Positions 17,286-25,579 are shown, counted from the first letter of the stretch. The stretch: DNA of 64,000 nucleotides from JAEUOS01 sp965279115 (GCA_965279115.1 OZ257137.1:2170001-2234000), one strand, 5' to 3'. Notes: a model not told the origin generated them from the letters alone. Translations and numbers: made by a program.

Positions 17286-18341
17286 CTACTTGCGTTTGCT
17301 GGACGGTTTGGCCGTCGCGGCCTTCCCTGAATTCTTCTCCGGCTTCTTTGCCGCCATTTTCTTGCTGCCGGTGGCGCGCTTGCCGGTGACGTCGCGCGAC
17401 CACTGCGAACGCGCGCCCGCGGCCGGCGGGGTCATGAAGGCCTCGCCCAGGCTGCCGGCGCCCGGTTCAGGCAACGGACGCCCGCTGTCACGCCACTCCA
17501 CCGCCGCGGGAAAGCCGAATTTCTCGGCGTAGCGCTTGAACCACAAGCCTTCAGGTGAATGGCGGGTGATGCCGTCAAACACGGTGGCGAACATCTGGGT
17601 CTGCTCCAGCCCCATGTGCTCGATGGCCTGGTTGATCACCAGCTTGTGCATCATCAGCTGGTTCTTGGGCACGCCGGCCATGCGCTCGGCAAGTTTTTTC
17701 ACCACGCCGTCCAGCTTGGCCAGCGGCGCGATCTCGGTGGCGAGCCCCCATTCGAGCGCGGTCTTGCCGTCGATCAAATCGCCGGTGAACATCATGCGCT
17801 TGGCGCGCATCGCCCCCAGCCGGTAGACCCACATCGCCGGCGTCGGGCAGCCCCACACCCGCACCGGCATGTAGCCTATGCGCGCCTTGTCCTCCATGAC
17901 GATGAAGTCGCAGCAGGTGGCGATGTCGCTGCCGCCGGCCGCCGCATAGCCGTGCACCCTGGCGATGGTCGGCTTGTACGAGCGCCACAGGCTCATGAAG
18001 TCCTCGGTGTTCTTCTTCATGAACTTGTAGTCGACCATCGGGTCCCAGGGCATGGCCTGGGTGTACACGTTGGTCTTGTCGCCCTCGGCGTACTCCTTCA
18101 GGTCATAGCCGGCGCAAAACGCCTTGCCCGCCCCCTGCAGCACGATGACATGCACGCGGTCGTCCGCATTGGCCGCCTCGACCGCCGCGCGGATCTCGCC
18201 CGGCATGGCGCCATTGATGGCATTGAGCCGCTCGGGCCGGTTGAGGGTAATGGTGGCGATGCGGCCATCGACCTCGTACTTGAGCACCGTGAACGACGCC
18301 TGCTTTTCCGCCTGCACTGCCGATTGCTTCGCCTGCTTCAT
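17286..18341 (-). CDS. Enoyl-CoA hydratase/isomerase (crotonase) with basic C-terminal tail
   Basis: A 351-residue crotonase-fold enzyme. The first oxyanion-hole strand is VLQGAGKAFCAGYDLKEYAEG and the second HGYAAAGGSDIATCCDFIVM. Typical crotonases have about 260 residues; this one adds an insertion (about 95-120) and a C-terminal extension of about 60 residues that ends in an Ala-Lys-Pro-rich tail (SKKMAAKKPEKN to SSKRK). The tail looks disordered and polycationic. AAGGAG precedes the ATG. Its operon neighbours are a CnbZ-like protein and a Rieske oxygenase, so a CoA-ester hydration step in a degradative route is likely. Confidence 0.85.
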   Translation of the reverse strand: MKQAKQSAVQAEKQASFTVLKYEVDGRIATITLNRPERLNAINGAMPGEIRAAVEAANADDRVHVIVLQGAGKAFCAGYDLKEYAEGDKTNVYTQAMPWDPMVDYKFMKKNTEDFMSLWRSYKPTIARVHGYAAAGGSDIATCCDFIVMEDKARIGYMPVRVWGCPTPAMWVYRLGAMRAKRMMFTGDLIDGKTALEWGLATEIAPLAKLDGVVKKLAERMAGVPKNQLMMHKLVINQAIEHMGLEQTQMFATVFDGITRHSPEGLWFKRYAEKFGFPAAVEWRDSGRPLPEPGAGSLGEAFMTPPAAGARSQWSRDVTGKRATGSKKMAAKKPEKNSGKAATAKPSSKRK

Positions 18342-18369
18342 TGCTGGTCTCCTTCGCCTGCCGTCGTGC

Positions 18370-19116
18370 TCAGATCACGATCTCGCGGCCCACGCCGCGG
18401 CAATCCATTTCGTATTCCAGCCCTGCCACCGGCGGCCGGCAGTATTGCCAGGTCACGCCGCCCGCGGCCGCGCCACGTCGCACCAGTTCGGAACCCAGGA
18501 AAGGATGGATGTCGTGCACGGTATAGACATGGGTTGCCGTTACATCGCGCCAGGTGGCGCCCAGCGCTGCCAGGCGGCGCTCCTGCTCGCCCAGCACCCA
18601 GCGCGCCTTCTCCAGGATGGCGTCGGGAGAGGTTTCGCCGGCGCGCACGGTGACACTGCGATAGTCCTTGTGCCCTTCCGGCGCCTCGCCGCTGCCGGCC
18701 ACCACCAGTCCGCCGCCTGCGGCGGCGGGCACGGTATAGGAAAAAGCGTAAAACCCCGGCGCGGCCGGTGGGTCGATCTCCGGACACACGTTGCTGCGCG
18801 CCACCGGATTGACACCATTGCGCATGACATTCCAGCGTTCAAGTGTGCCCACGTAGATGCGGTTGAAGTCAACGAAGCCCTGCTCGGAAAACGGCGCCGG
18901 TGAACGCAATTCGCAGGCGCAGAAAGCTGTCACCGGCCGGCCGATGGACTTCAGGTGCGCCTCGATGCGGGCAAAACCTTCGTCCAGCGGCACCACCCGC
19001 GCGAAGCGCGCGCGCTCGATGGCGAAGCCGGGCTCGGCCGCCACGCCGGCCGAATACTGGAACACGCCCGGCACATAGCGGTAACCGCCATCGGGAAATA
19101 CGGTTGTGCTGGTCAT
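18370..19116 (-). CDS. CnbZ/RidA-like protein (2-aminomuconate deaminase-like)
   Basis: A 248-residue cytoplasmic protein. The stretches GGYRYVPGVFQYSAGVAAEPG, RNGVNPVARSNVCPEIDPPA and FYAFSYTVP resemble, from memory, the family of 2-amino-5-chloromuconate deaminase CnbZ, with RidA-like C-terminal features (LAALGATWRDVTATHVYTV). The ATG at 19116 lies 4 bp after the stop of the Bug receptor gene, so the two are coupled. Deamination of a ring-cleavage product is possible, but no ring-cleavage dioxygenase is encoded nearby, so the function is tentative. Confidence 0.6.
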   Translation of the reverse strand: MTSTTVFPDGGYRYVPGVFQYSAGVAAEPGFAIERARFARVVPLDEGFARIEAHLKSIGRPVTAFCACELRSPAPFSEQGFVDFNRIYVGTLERWNVMRNGVNPVARSNVCPEIDPPAAPGFYAFSYTVPAAAGGGLVVAGSGEAPEGHKDYRSVTVRAGETSPDAILEKARWVLGEQERRLAALGATWRDVTATHVYTVHDIHPFLGSELVRRGAAAGGVTWQYCRPPVAGLEYEMDCRGVGREIVI

Positions 19117-19120
19117 GTAC

Positions 19121-20086
19121 TCAATCCAGCTTGATCTTCGCGGCTTCCACCACCTTGCCCCAGCGCGCCAGGTCTTCACGCACCTGAACGGTGAAGTCCT
19201 CCGGGCTATTGCCTACCGGTTCCACGCCCAGGGTCTCGAAGCGGCTCCTGATGTCCGGATCCTTGAGCGCGGTGGCGATCTCGCGGTACAACTTGTCGAC
19301 CACCGGACGCGGCGTCCTGGCCGGCACATGGATGCCCACCCAGGACACCGCCTCGAACCCGGGAACGCCCAGCTCAACGAAGGTCGGCACGTCCGGCAGC
19401 GAACTCACGCGCTTGAGGGACGAAACACCATAGGCCTTGAGCTTGCCGCTCTTGATGTGCTGATGGGCTCCCGCCACCGACGAATAGGCCAGCGGCACCT
19501 GGCCGCCGATGGCGTCGATCACAGCCTGGCCGCCACTCTTGTAGGGAATGTGCTGCATGTCCAGTCCGGTACGCTGCTTGAGCAGTTCGCCCGCCACATG
19601 GGTGGTGCCGCCGGTGCCGGAATGGCCGAAGGACAGCTTGCCCGGATTGGCCTTCGAATACGCCACCAGTTCGGCGAAGGTCTTCGCCGGCACCGAAGGG
19701 TGCGCCACCAGCACCAGGCCGGCGTCTCCCATCTTGGTGACATGCTGGAAGTCCTTCATGGTGTCGAAGGGAATCTTCGGATAGATCGACGGGTTGATCA
19801 CCATGGTGCCGTCGAAGCCCAGCAACAGTGTGTAACCATCGGCCGGCGACTGCGCCACATACTGCGTGCCGGGATTGCCGGCGCCGCCCGGCTTGTTCTC
19901 GACGATCACCTGCTGGCCCATCTGGCGCGAAAGCTTGTCGGCCATCACCCGCGCGGTGCTGTCGGTCACTCCGCCGGTGGCAAACGGCACCACCAGGCGG
20001 ATCGGCTTGTTGGGAAAGTCCTGCGCCTGGCCGGCGACAGTCAGCACGGCCAGGACGCCGGCTGCAATGGCACGCATTACCCGCAT
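19121..20086 (-). CDS. Bug-type tripartite tricarboxylate transporter receptor
   Basis: A 321-residue periplasmic receptor with signal peptide (cleavage near AGQAQD) and Bug motifs FPNKPIRLVVPFATGGVTDS, NKPGGAGNPGTQYVAQSPADGY and SGKLKAYGVSSLKRVSSLPDVPTF. The start is ATG at 20086, with CAGGAGA upstream; an in-frame ATG at 20137 would add a non-signal stretch. It is the first gene of the six-gene operon that runs to 14458 and contains a second Bug receptor, which suggests two related ligands or redundancy. Confidence 0.92.
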   Translation of the reverse strand: MRVMRAIAAGVLAVLTVAGQAQDFPNKPIRLVVPFATGGVTDSTARVMADKLSRQMGQQVIVENKPGGAGNPGTQYVAQSPADGYTLLLGFDGTMVINPSIYPKIPFDTMKDFQHVTKMGDAGLVLVAHPSVPAKTFAELVAYSKANPGKLSFGHSGTGGTTHVAGELLKQRTGLDMQHIPYKSGGQAVIDAIGGQVPLAYSSVAGAHQHIKSGKLKAYGVSSLKRVSSLPDVPTFVELGVPGFEAVSWVGIHVPARTPRPVVDKLYREIATALKDPDIRSRFETLGVEPVGNSPEDFTVQVREDLARWGKVVEAAKIKLD

Positions 20087-20163
20087 GTTTGTCTCCTGTT
20101 GAGAATTTGCGGGCATTATCACCCGAGCGCGGTTCATGTGCGCCCGGCGACATGGCTCCTGGC

Positions 20164-21051
20164 TTACCAGTGGCGCGGCGGGTCCGGCACGAAGCCGATT
20201 TCCGGCTGCGTCGGAAACGGCCGCGGGCGCGGCTGCAGGCGCGGTTCGCTGATGATGCCCATGACCACCAGGTTGACCCGCGAGTCGTAGTGGATGGTCA
20301 CCACCTCGTCAGGCGCCTCCTGCGCACGCTGGAAGCTCGTGTAGGTGACTTGCGAAGCTTCGCGCTGGCCGTGGCCGGTGCCGAGTTTCGATTCCGCCTG
20401 GGCACGCATCGGCGGCGCCGCGTCGGCGGCAGCACCCGCCGGTGCGGACCGCGATGCACCCACGCCTTCCGCGGATGAGGGTGCCGCCGGCATTTCCGAA
20501 TGGGCGCGCTTCTCCGCCTCCATCGGCCCGCCATCGCGCCGGCTGTAGGGCTGGGGGCGCGGCACAACCGCGGATATCTCGGGCGGCCGCTCGCGGAACA
20601 GCGCCACGCCGATCACCCCCACATCATCCGGCCGCCCGGTACGTGCGGCATACGAATCGGGCAGGGCGGTGAAGTAGAACGACGCCACCTGCGCCGCACT
20701 CTTGCGCCAGCCTGTGAGGTCATAGCGCTCCCACGGTGAAAACACATAGCCGGACTGGCTGGTCGCCGCCGTCTCGCCGCTGATCACGTTGACGCCATCA
20801 ATGGACGTCACCGAAAGCAGGCGGCCGCCGCTGCGGTTGTGGATGCGCACCGCGTAGCGCGACCCGGGCTGCCCGGCCACCCAGTGGCGCCCCTGGTGGA
20901 AATACACCGGCAGGGTCTGTCCGGTGTTGCGGTCAATCACGGTGATGTCGGCGAGGTTGCCGACGGCGTGAGCCCCCGTGGGCATCAGCAGGGAGGCGAG
21001 CGCGAGAGTCGCCGCCAGCAAGGCGTGGCGTGTGTGAGGCTGGTAGTCCAT
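20164..21051 (-). CDS. Secreted hypothetical protein
   Basis: A 295-residue protein with a signal peptide (residues 1-32, cleavage near GAHAVG). A beta-rich N-terminal half (LADITVIDRNTGQTLPVYF, GSRYAVRIHNRSGGRLLSVTSIDG, YVFSPWERYDLTGWRKS) is followed by a low-complexity Ala/Pro/Ser/Glu stretch (about 185-240) and a C-terminal part with VTIHYDSRVNLVVMGII. I do not recognise the function; similar periplasmic proteins of unknown role seem to occur in other betaproteobacteria. The ATG at 21051 has AAAGGA at good distance, while the ATG at 21057 is too close. It is divergent from the gene at 21283. Confidence 0.7.
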   Translation of the reverse strand: MDYQPHTRHALLAATLALASLLMPTGAHAVGNLADITVIDRNTGQTLPVYFHQGRHWVAGQPGSRYAVRIHNRSGGRLLSVTSIDGVNVISGETAATSQSGYVFSPWERYDLTGWRKSAAQVASFYFTALPDSYAARTGRPDDVGVIGVALFRERPPEISAVVPRPQPYSRRDGGPMEAEKRAHSEMPAAPSSAEGVGASRSAPAGAAADAAPPMRAQAESKLGTGHGQREASQVTYTSFQRAQEAPDEVVTIHYDSRVNLVVMGIISEPRLQPRPRPFPTQPEIGFVPDPPRHW

Positions 21052-21065
21052 GGTCATGTCCTTTT

Positions 21066-21074
21066 GCGTTAACG
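21066..21074. promoter_or_regulatory. GCGTTAACG element, proximal copy
   Basis: A 9-base element GCGTTAACG, 15 bp upstream of the start of the secreted-protein gene (21051, minus strand). The same core occurs inside a perfect 14-bp palindrome at 21168-21181. Repeated palindromes in a divergent promoter region suggest sites for a dimeric repressor. Confidence 0.4.
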
Positions 21075-21124
21075 ACCAAGTTGCAAACGCGGGGACAGCG
21101 GAAAAGGGGTTAAGCGAAGCAGAT

Positions 21125-21142
21125 GCGTGACGTAAATCACGC
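21125..21142. promoter_or_regulatory. CRP-like binding site
   Basis: GCGTGA-CGTAAA-TCACGC: two 6-base inverted arms with a 6-base spacer, matching the GTGA-N6-TCAC core of the CRP-type consensus. It lies in the 231-bp divergent region between the genes at 21051 (minus) and 21283 (plus). Confidence 0.5.
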
Positions 21143-21167
21143 CGGACGGCCGGTGGATTTTCCTCCG

Positions 21168-21181
21168 GTGCGTTAACGCAC
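21168..21181. promoter_or_regulatory. Perfect 14-bp palindrome GTGCGTTAACGCAC
   Basis: A fully symmetric 14-mer in the divergent intergenic region that contains the GCGTTAACG core also seen at 21066-21074. It is a candidate operator for an unknown dimeric regulator. Confidence 0.5.
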
Positions 21182-21282
21182 CTAATGCATGCGAAGGCGC
21201 TGGATGTCGAATGGCTTTCCCGCAATGATGGGTGCACCGGGTCGCTTTGACCTGGAGCCACAAACCGATCGAGAGGGAAATC

Positions 21283-21696
21283 ATGAAACTGCGCCAATTG
21301 CTTAGCATCGCCTCCACCGCCACCCTGGTGTTTCTCGCCCCGGCGCTCGCCAGCGCGCAAACCGCCGCGCTCGCCGACGACACCTTTGTCGAAACCGTCG
21401 GGGACTCGCTGGCGCGCGCCGAAGAGGCCTACGCCGCCGGACGATTCCGCGACGCCTATGGCTTCTACTACTGGGCCGCGATCCGCAACGATGCCCGCGC
21501 TCAGGAGATGGTGGGACTGATGCTGCTGCCGGGTACGGGCCTGTATGGCGCGGCGGTGGCCGCCAACCGCGACGACGCGCTCTTCTGGTTGCGCCAGGCC
21601 GCCTCGCGAGGCCGTGACACCGCCGCCCGCATCGCGCAAGCGCTCGAACGGCCAGCCACCGCCAGCGCAGCTACCCGTACCGCAGCGGCAAACTGA
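21283..21696 (+). CDS. Small secreted Sel1-like/TPR-like protein
   Basis: A 137-residue exported protein. The signal peptide is residues 1-28 (cleavage near LASAQT). The mature part has an alpha-solenoid pattern reminiscent of Sel1 repeats: ARAEEAYAAGRFRDAYGFYYWAAIRNDARAQEMVGLMLLPG and DALFWLRQAASRGRDTAARIAQAL. Such repeats usually mediate protein contacts. The start is ATG at 21283, preceded by GAGAGGG. A small membrane protein gene follows 22 bp downstream, probably on the same transcript. Confidence 0.7.
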   Translation: MKLRQLLSIASTATLVFLAPALASAQTAALADDTFVETVGDSLARAEEAYAAGRFRDAYGFYYWAAIRNDARAQEMVGLMLLPGTGLYGAAVAANRDDALFWLRQAASRGRDTAARIAQALERPATASAATRTAAAN

Positions 21697-21718
21697 CCAG
21701 CCCGAAAGGAGATCCGCC

Positions 21719-22069
21719 ATGGAAGCGCACTCGCTTGCACTTTGGGCCCAGATACTCGGCGCGCTGTACATGGCGACCGGGGTGTTCAGGTTCTTTTGCC
21801 ACCTGCCGCAGGCTCGCCGCTGCTACGACTCGGCGGACCGTGCCGCCGGGGTGTCGCTTTCGACATGGTTCGGACTCCTGGCCTGCGCATCGGTGGCCTT
21901 CCTGTACGCCATCCTGGTCGTCCGGGACGTGCCCCTGATGGTGAGCACCGGCGCCAATGTGTTCGGCCCGCTGCTGGTGATCCTCGGCGTGATCCGGGCA
22001 CGCCACGTCAGGAAGGTCGAAGACGCGGAGGCAACGGCCGAGGTGCTGCCGACCACCGGCGGCGCCTGA
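21719..22069 (+). CDS. Small integral membrane protein, unknown function
   Basis: A 116-residue protein with three or four hydrophobic segments (about 5-27, 48-68 and 74-95), then a short charged C-terminal tail (RARHVRKVEDAEA). AAAGGAG lies nine bases before the ATG, which supports expression. No family is recognised. It follows the Sel1-like gene closely; hairpins at 22098-22184 close the unit. Confidence 0.65.
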   Translation: MEAHSLALWAQILGALYMATGVFRFFCHLPQARRCYDSADRAAGVSLSTWFGLLACASVAFLYAILVVRDVPLMVSTGANVFGPLLVILGVIRARHVRKVEDAEATAEVLPTTGGA

Positions 22070-22097
22070 CAGGCTCGGCTACCGCCCTGGCTGAGAA

Positions 22098-22125
22098 GCG
22101 TGCCGCCGTGATGGTGGCGGCACGC
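22098..22125. repeat. Inverted repeat, 10-bp stem
   Basis: GCGTGCCGCC and GGCGGCACGC flank an 8-base loop. It lies 28 bp after the stop of the small membrane protein gene. There is no T-run, so it is not a classic intrinsic terminator, but it could stabilise a 3' end or assist termination. Confidence 0.55.
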
Positions 22126-22154
22126 AGCCAAACCGGTCTCATGTCCCGCCCCCT

Positions 22155-22184
22155 GTGACTTCCGGCTCCACGGCCGGAAGTCAC
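22155..22184. repeat. Inverted repeat, 12-bp perfect stem
   Basis: GTGACTTCCGGC and GCCGGAAGTCAC flank the loop TCCACG. It is the second hairpin in the 160-bp gap before the gene at 22230 and has no T-run on either side. It is either a terminator-like structure or a 24-bp split binding site. Confidence 0.55.
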
Positions 22185-22229
22185 GCGCATTGGGGTACCC
22201 TTGCATGATTACAAACAGGGGATCGCACC

Positions 22230-23225
22230 ATGGGGACCGCCACGCCGCGCACGCTGCGGATGATCCTGAACACCTTCATCTCGGGCCCGCAGGCCTGGTT
22301 TTTCCTGGCCGACGACCGCGGCTACCTGCGCGAGGAAGGCATCGAACTGGTCTTCACGCCGGGTGACACTGCCGCCAACGCCGTGCCGCGCCTGGCGGCC
22401 GGCGAGTTCGATATCGGCTACGGCGATTTGAACGCCCTGATCGAACTGGCCGCCAGCGGGTCGCCGCCGGATGCCGTCGCGGTCTATGCCACCTTCAATG
22501 CCTCGCCCTACACCATCGCGGTGCCGGCGGAAAGCCCGATCCGCACAACCGCCGACCTGCCCGGGCACACCCTGGGGGCACACCCGAACGATGCCGCCAT
22601 GCGGCTTTTGCCCGAGTTCGCCCTGAAGACCGGCATCGATCCCGCGCGGGTCGGCGTCGACATCTCGCCCCTGCCGCATCCGCAGATGCTGCGCCAGATG
22701 CTCGCGGACAAGCGCTGGGACGGCATGTTCGGGTTCGTCAACACCCTGCGCGCGGCAGCCATCGAGGCCGGCATCGACAGCGAACGCGAGTTGCGCTTCC
22801 TGGAGTTCCGCCATCACGTGCCCGACCTCTACGGCGCGGCGCTGATGACATCGCGCAGGCTCACCGAGCAGGAACCCGCCGTGGTCGCCGGCCTGGTACG
22901 CGCCGTCAACCGCGGCATGCAGGACGCGATTGCCGACATCGATGCGGCCATCGAGGCTGTGGCGCGGCGCGACCCTGCGATTGACCGACGCGCCAACCGC
23001 GAGCGGCTCACCGGCACCCTGGCACTGGAAATGAGCCACCCGGAAGGTGCGCGCCTGGGTATCGGCGACCTCGACGACACCCGCCTGCAAGGCGCCATCG
23101 ACCTGATCGTCGAGGCCAAACGCCACCCGCGCCGGCCGCTGGCCGGCGAAGTGTTCACGCGCCGTTTCCTGCCACCTCTCGACAGTCGCGTCCGGTCGCT
23201 TGCCCGTGCTGCGGCGGATTGGTGA
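22230..23225 (+). CDS. NMT1/THI5-like ABC substrate-binding protein without signal peptide
   Basis: A 331-residue type II binding-protein fold of the NMT1/THI5/SsuA group: NTFISGPQAWFFLADDRGYLREEGIEL, PRLAAGEFDIGYGDLNALIEL and SPIRTTADLPGHTLGAHPND. The N-terminus (MGTATPRTLRMIL) is not a signal peptide, and the visible start has AGGGGA nine bases upstream, so the protein may be cytoplasmic or the true start may lie elsewhere. No SsuB/SsuC-like genes are adjacent. The ligand could be a pyrimidine, sulfonate or other small molecule. Confidence 0.75.
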   Translation: MGTATPRTLRMILNTFISGPQAWFFLADDRGYLREEGIELVFTPGDTAANAVPRLAAGEFDIGYGDLNALIELAASGSPPDAVAVYATFNASPYTIAVPAESPIRTTADLPGHTLGAHPNDAAMRLLPEFALKTGIDPARVGVDISPLPHPQMLRQMLADKRWDGMFGFVNTLRAAAIEAGIDSERELRFLEFRHHVPDLYGAALMTSRRLTEQEPAVVAGLVRAVNRGMQDAIADIDAAIEAVARRDPAIDRRANRERLTGTLALEMSHPEGARLGIGDLDDTRLQGAIDLIVEAKRHPRRPLAGEVFTRRFLPPLDSRVRSLARAAADW

Positions 23226-23354
23226 ACCGGGCCCCCGCCACTCAAAATCAAAAGCGCCACGTTGGCACAGCAAATGCATTGCTTGCAGGATGGAAAGGTC
23301 GCAGGGGCGGCCTTCCTGTTTTTTCAACCACCGCACTGAGAGGAGATGCTGCAC

Positions 23355-24332
23355 ATGAAAATCCTGGGTCGCTTCCTGAAAACCACGCTGACGGTCGCAC
23401 TGGCCTTATCCGCTGTCCATGTAGCCGCACAGGAATGGCCGAGCCGGCCGTTGCGCCTGATCGTGCCCTTCCCGCCCGGCGGCACAAGCGACATCGTCGC
23501 GCGCCTGATCGCCCAGCCGTTGGGCGAGAAGCTCAAGCAGACCGTGCTGGTGGACAACCGGCCCGGCGGCGGCACCACCATCGGCGCGCGCGCGGTCATC
23601 ACCGCCAACGACGGCGCGCATACCCTGTTCGTGGCCAACAGCGCGCCGATCTCCATTGCACCCTTCCTGTTCGACCAGGCGCCCTACGACCCGATCAAAG
23701 ACTTCAGCCACGCCGCGATGATAGGCACCACGCCGAACGCGTTTTTCGTCTCTTCCACCATTCCGGTCGAGACCCTCGCGCAGTATGTCGAGTGGGTCAA
23801 GGCGCAGGGCAAACCGGTGCCGTTCGGTTCCGGGGGCGGCGGTTCGATCGGCCACATCGTCGGCGAAATGTTCAAGAACGAGCTCAAGCTGCAGATGGAA
23901 CATGTCGCCTACAAGGGCTCCACGCCGATGTTCCAGGACATGCTGGGCGGGCACCTCAAGGTGGGCGTCAACACCCTGCCCGAGGTCTGGGAATTCGCCA
24001 AGCAGGGACGCTTGCGCGTGGTGGCACTGACCGCGCCGGTGCGCGCCAAGATCGCCCCCAACGTGCCTACCGTGGTTGAACTGGGCTACCCCAAGCTGGT
24101 GGCGGAGAATTTTGTCGGCCTGTCCGGCCCGGCCGGCATGCCGCCGGCGGCGCTCGCGAAGCTCAACGCGGCGGTCAACGAGGCGCTCTCCGACCCGAAA
24201 CTGGCGAACCGGCTTGAAGAACTCGGCATGACCGTGCAAAAGCTCACGCCCGCGGCATTCGGCGCCTATGTGCAAAAGCAGGTCAGCGAGTTCCAGCCCG
24301 GGGTCAAGGCCTCGGGCGCGAAGCTCAACTGA
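23355..24332 (+). CDS. Bug-type tripartite tricarboxylate transporter receptor
   Basis: A 325-residue periplasmic receptor. The signal peptide ends near VHVAAQE, then come WPSRPLRLIVPFPPGGTSDIVAR, RPGGGTTIGARAVITANDGAH and QGRLRVVALTAPVRAKIAPNVPTV. The ATG at 23355 has AGGAG nine bases upstream, whereas the ATG at 23346 touches that site. It stands alone on the plus strand and ends in an intrinsic terminator at 24361. The cognate membrane subunits are not in the window. Confidence 0.92.
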   Translation: MKILGRFLKTTLTVALALSAVHVAAQEWPSRPLRLIVPFPPGGTSDIVARLIAQPLGEKLKQTVLVDNRPGGGTTIGARAVITANDGAHTLFVANSAPISIAPFLFDQAPYDPIKDFSHAAMIGTTPNAFFVSSTIPVETLAQYVEWVKAQGKPVPFGSGGGGSIGHIVGEMFKNELKLQMEHVAYKGSTPMFQDMLGGHLKVGVNTLPEVWEFAKQGRLRVVALTAPVRAKIAPNVPTVVELGYPKLVAENFVGLSGPAGMPPAALAKLNAAVNEALSDPKLANRLEELGMTVQKLTPAAFGAYVQKQVSEFQPGVKASGAKLN

Positions 24333-24360
24333 GCCGTCGTCGACCCTTTGACTCGCAATT

Positions 24361-24383
24361 GGGCGCCGACGGCGCCCTTTTCA
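24361..24383 (+). terminator. Rho-independent terminator
   Basis: A 7-bp stem GGGCGCC/GGCGCCC with loop GAC is followed by TTTTC. It lies 28 bp after the stop of the Bug receptor gene and also separates it from the convergent MetE-like gene. Confidence 0.85.
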
Positions 24384-24421
24384 ATTCCTTTGCCCGACCC
24401 GGCATCCGCCGGCGGGCGCAG

Positions 24422-25579
24422 TCAGCGCGGATATGCTGCGCTGGCGATGAGCGCCCCCTCGGCCATCGCCGCGAATTTCGCATAGACAATGTCCGCGTCG
24501 ACGGCGCCGAAGCCGGCGAAGGTGCTGAAGCCGCAGTCGGTGCCGGCGATCACCCGGTCCGGGCCGACGATGTCGGCATAGCACGCGATCCGCTGCGCCA
24601 CCAACCGCGGATGCTCGATGAAATTGGTGGTCGAGTCGAGCACACCCGGTATCATGATCTTGTCGTCCGGAATTGTGAATCGCGCAGCCTCGATCGCCTC
24701 CCATTCGTGCGCATGGCGCGGATTGGATGCCTCGAACATCAGGCCGGCCGGCCGGGCGCGCAATACGATCGGCAGGATGGTGGCCAGCGGCACGTCCTTG
24801 TGGTGCGGCCCTTCGTAGTTGCCCCAGCAAATGTGCATGCGCACCCGTTCGGCGGGAATGTCGGCGAGCGCATGGTTGAGCGCCTCCACGTGCTTCTCGA
24901 TGCGCGCGAGATAGGCGTCTTCCTCAAGGTCCTTGTACATCATGTGTCGACCCAGCCCGAGGTCGGGTGAATCCACTTGCAGGATCAGGCCTGCGTCGAC
25001 AATGGTCTTGTATTCGTGCGACAGGGCATTGGCCAGCGCCTCAAGATAGGCGTCGTCGCTCGAATAGTGCTGGTTGGGCTGGAACAGCGCCACCACACCC
25101 GGCGAAGCGGCGTTCATGAACATCCCGGTCGCGCCGTGCCGGACGGCCGCCGCGCGCAGGTTGGCGATGTCCTTGATGAGCGGGGCCGGCGACTTCAGGC
25201 GGATGTCACCGACGCAGCAGGGCCGGCGGTAGGTGGGCGTGCCGCCGCTGGCCGCCAGACGCGTCAGGAACCCCGGGTAGTCGGCGAGGTCCGCCGGCGT
25301 GCGGCGCGGGCTGTCGCCGTCAAAGCCGGTGAATCGATCCTTGATGTAGGTGGCATAGCTGATCTTGCTCATTTCGCCATCGCACACGATGTCGATGCCC
25401 GCCGCGACCTGGCGACGCACGGCGTCATCCACGGCCTCGGCCACCACCGCGTCGAAGGTCGCTTCATCGACCGGTTCGCCACGCTCGCGGGCGAAAATCT
25501 GGTCGACCACCTTCTGGCTGCGCGGCAGGGAGCCGACATGCGTGGTCAGGAAGCGCCGGTTCGTGCGAGTCATTTTCAT
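24422..25579 (-). CDS. Cobalamin-independent methionine synthase-like zinc methyltransferase (MetE C-terminal type)
   Basis: A 385-residue single-barrel protein of the MetE C-terminal/UROD superfamily. All four zinc ligands of MetE are present: H249-x-C251 (MHICWGN), E283 (MFEASN) and C349 (GTDCGFS). The family stretch TTHVGSLPRSQ opens the protein. At half the length of MetE, it belongs with stand-alone members such as epoxyalkane:coenzyme M transferase, which move alkyl groups to or from a thiol. It is last in a ten-gene LacI-controlled catabolic operon, so demethylation or thiol-alkylation of the pathway substrate is more likely than methionine synthesis (inference). ATG at 25573 is an alternative start. 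Confidence 0.85.
   Translation of the reverse strand: MKMTRTNRRFLTTHVGSLPRSQKVVDQIFARERGEPVDEATFDAVVAEAVDDAVRRQVAAGIDIVCDGEMSKISYATYIKDRFTGFDGDSPRRTPADLADYPGFLTRLAASGGTPTYRRPCCVGDIRLKSPAPLIKDIANLRAAAVRHGATGMFMNAASPGVVALFQPNQHYSSDDAYLEALANALSHEYKTIVDAGLILQVDSPDLGLGRHMMYKDLEEDAYLARIEKHVEALNHALADIPAERVRMHICWGNYEGPHHKDVPLATILPIVLRARPAGLMFEASNPRHAHEWEAIEAARFTIPDDKIMIPGVLDSTTNFIEHPRLVAQRIACYADIVGPDRVIAGTDCGFSTFAGFGAVDADIVYAKFAAMAEGALIASAAYPR

Noticed and set aside
24422..25579. Methionine synthase MetE
   Set aside because: The protein is half the length of MetE and lacks the N-terminal barrel; the operon is catabolic, so a stand-alone methyl- or alkyltransferase is more likely.
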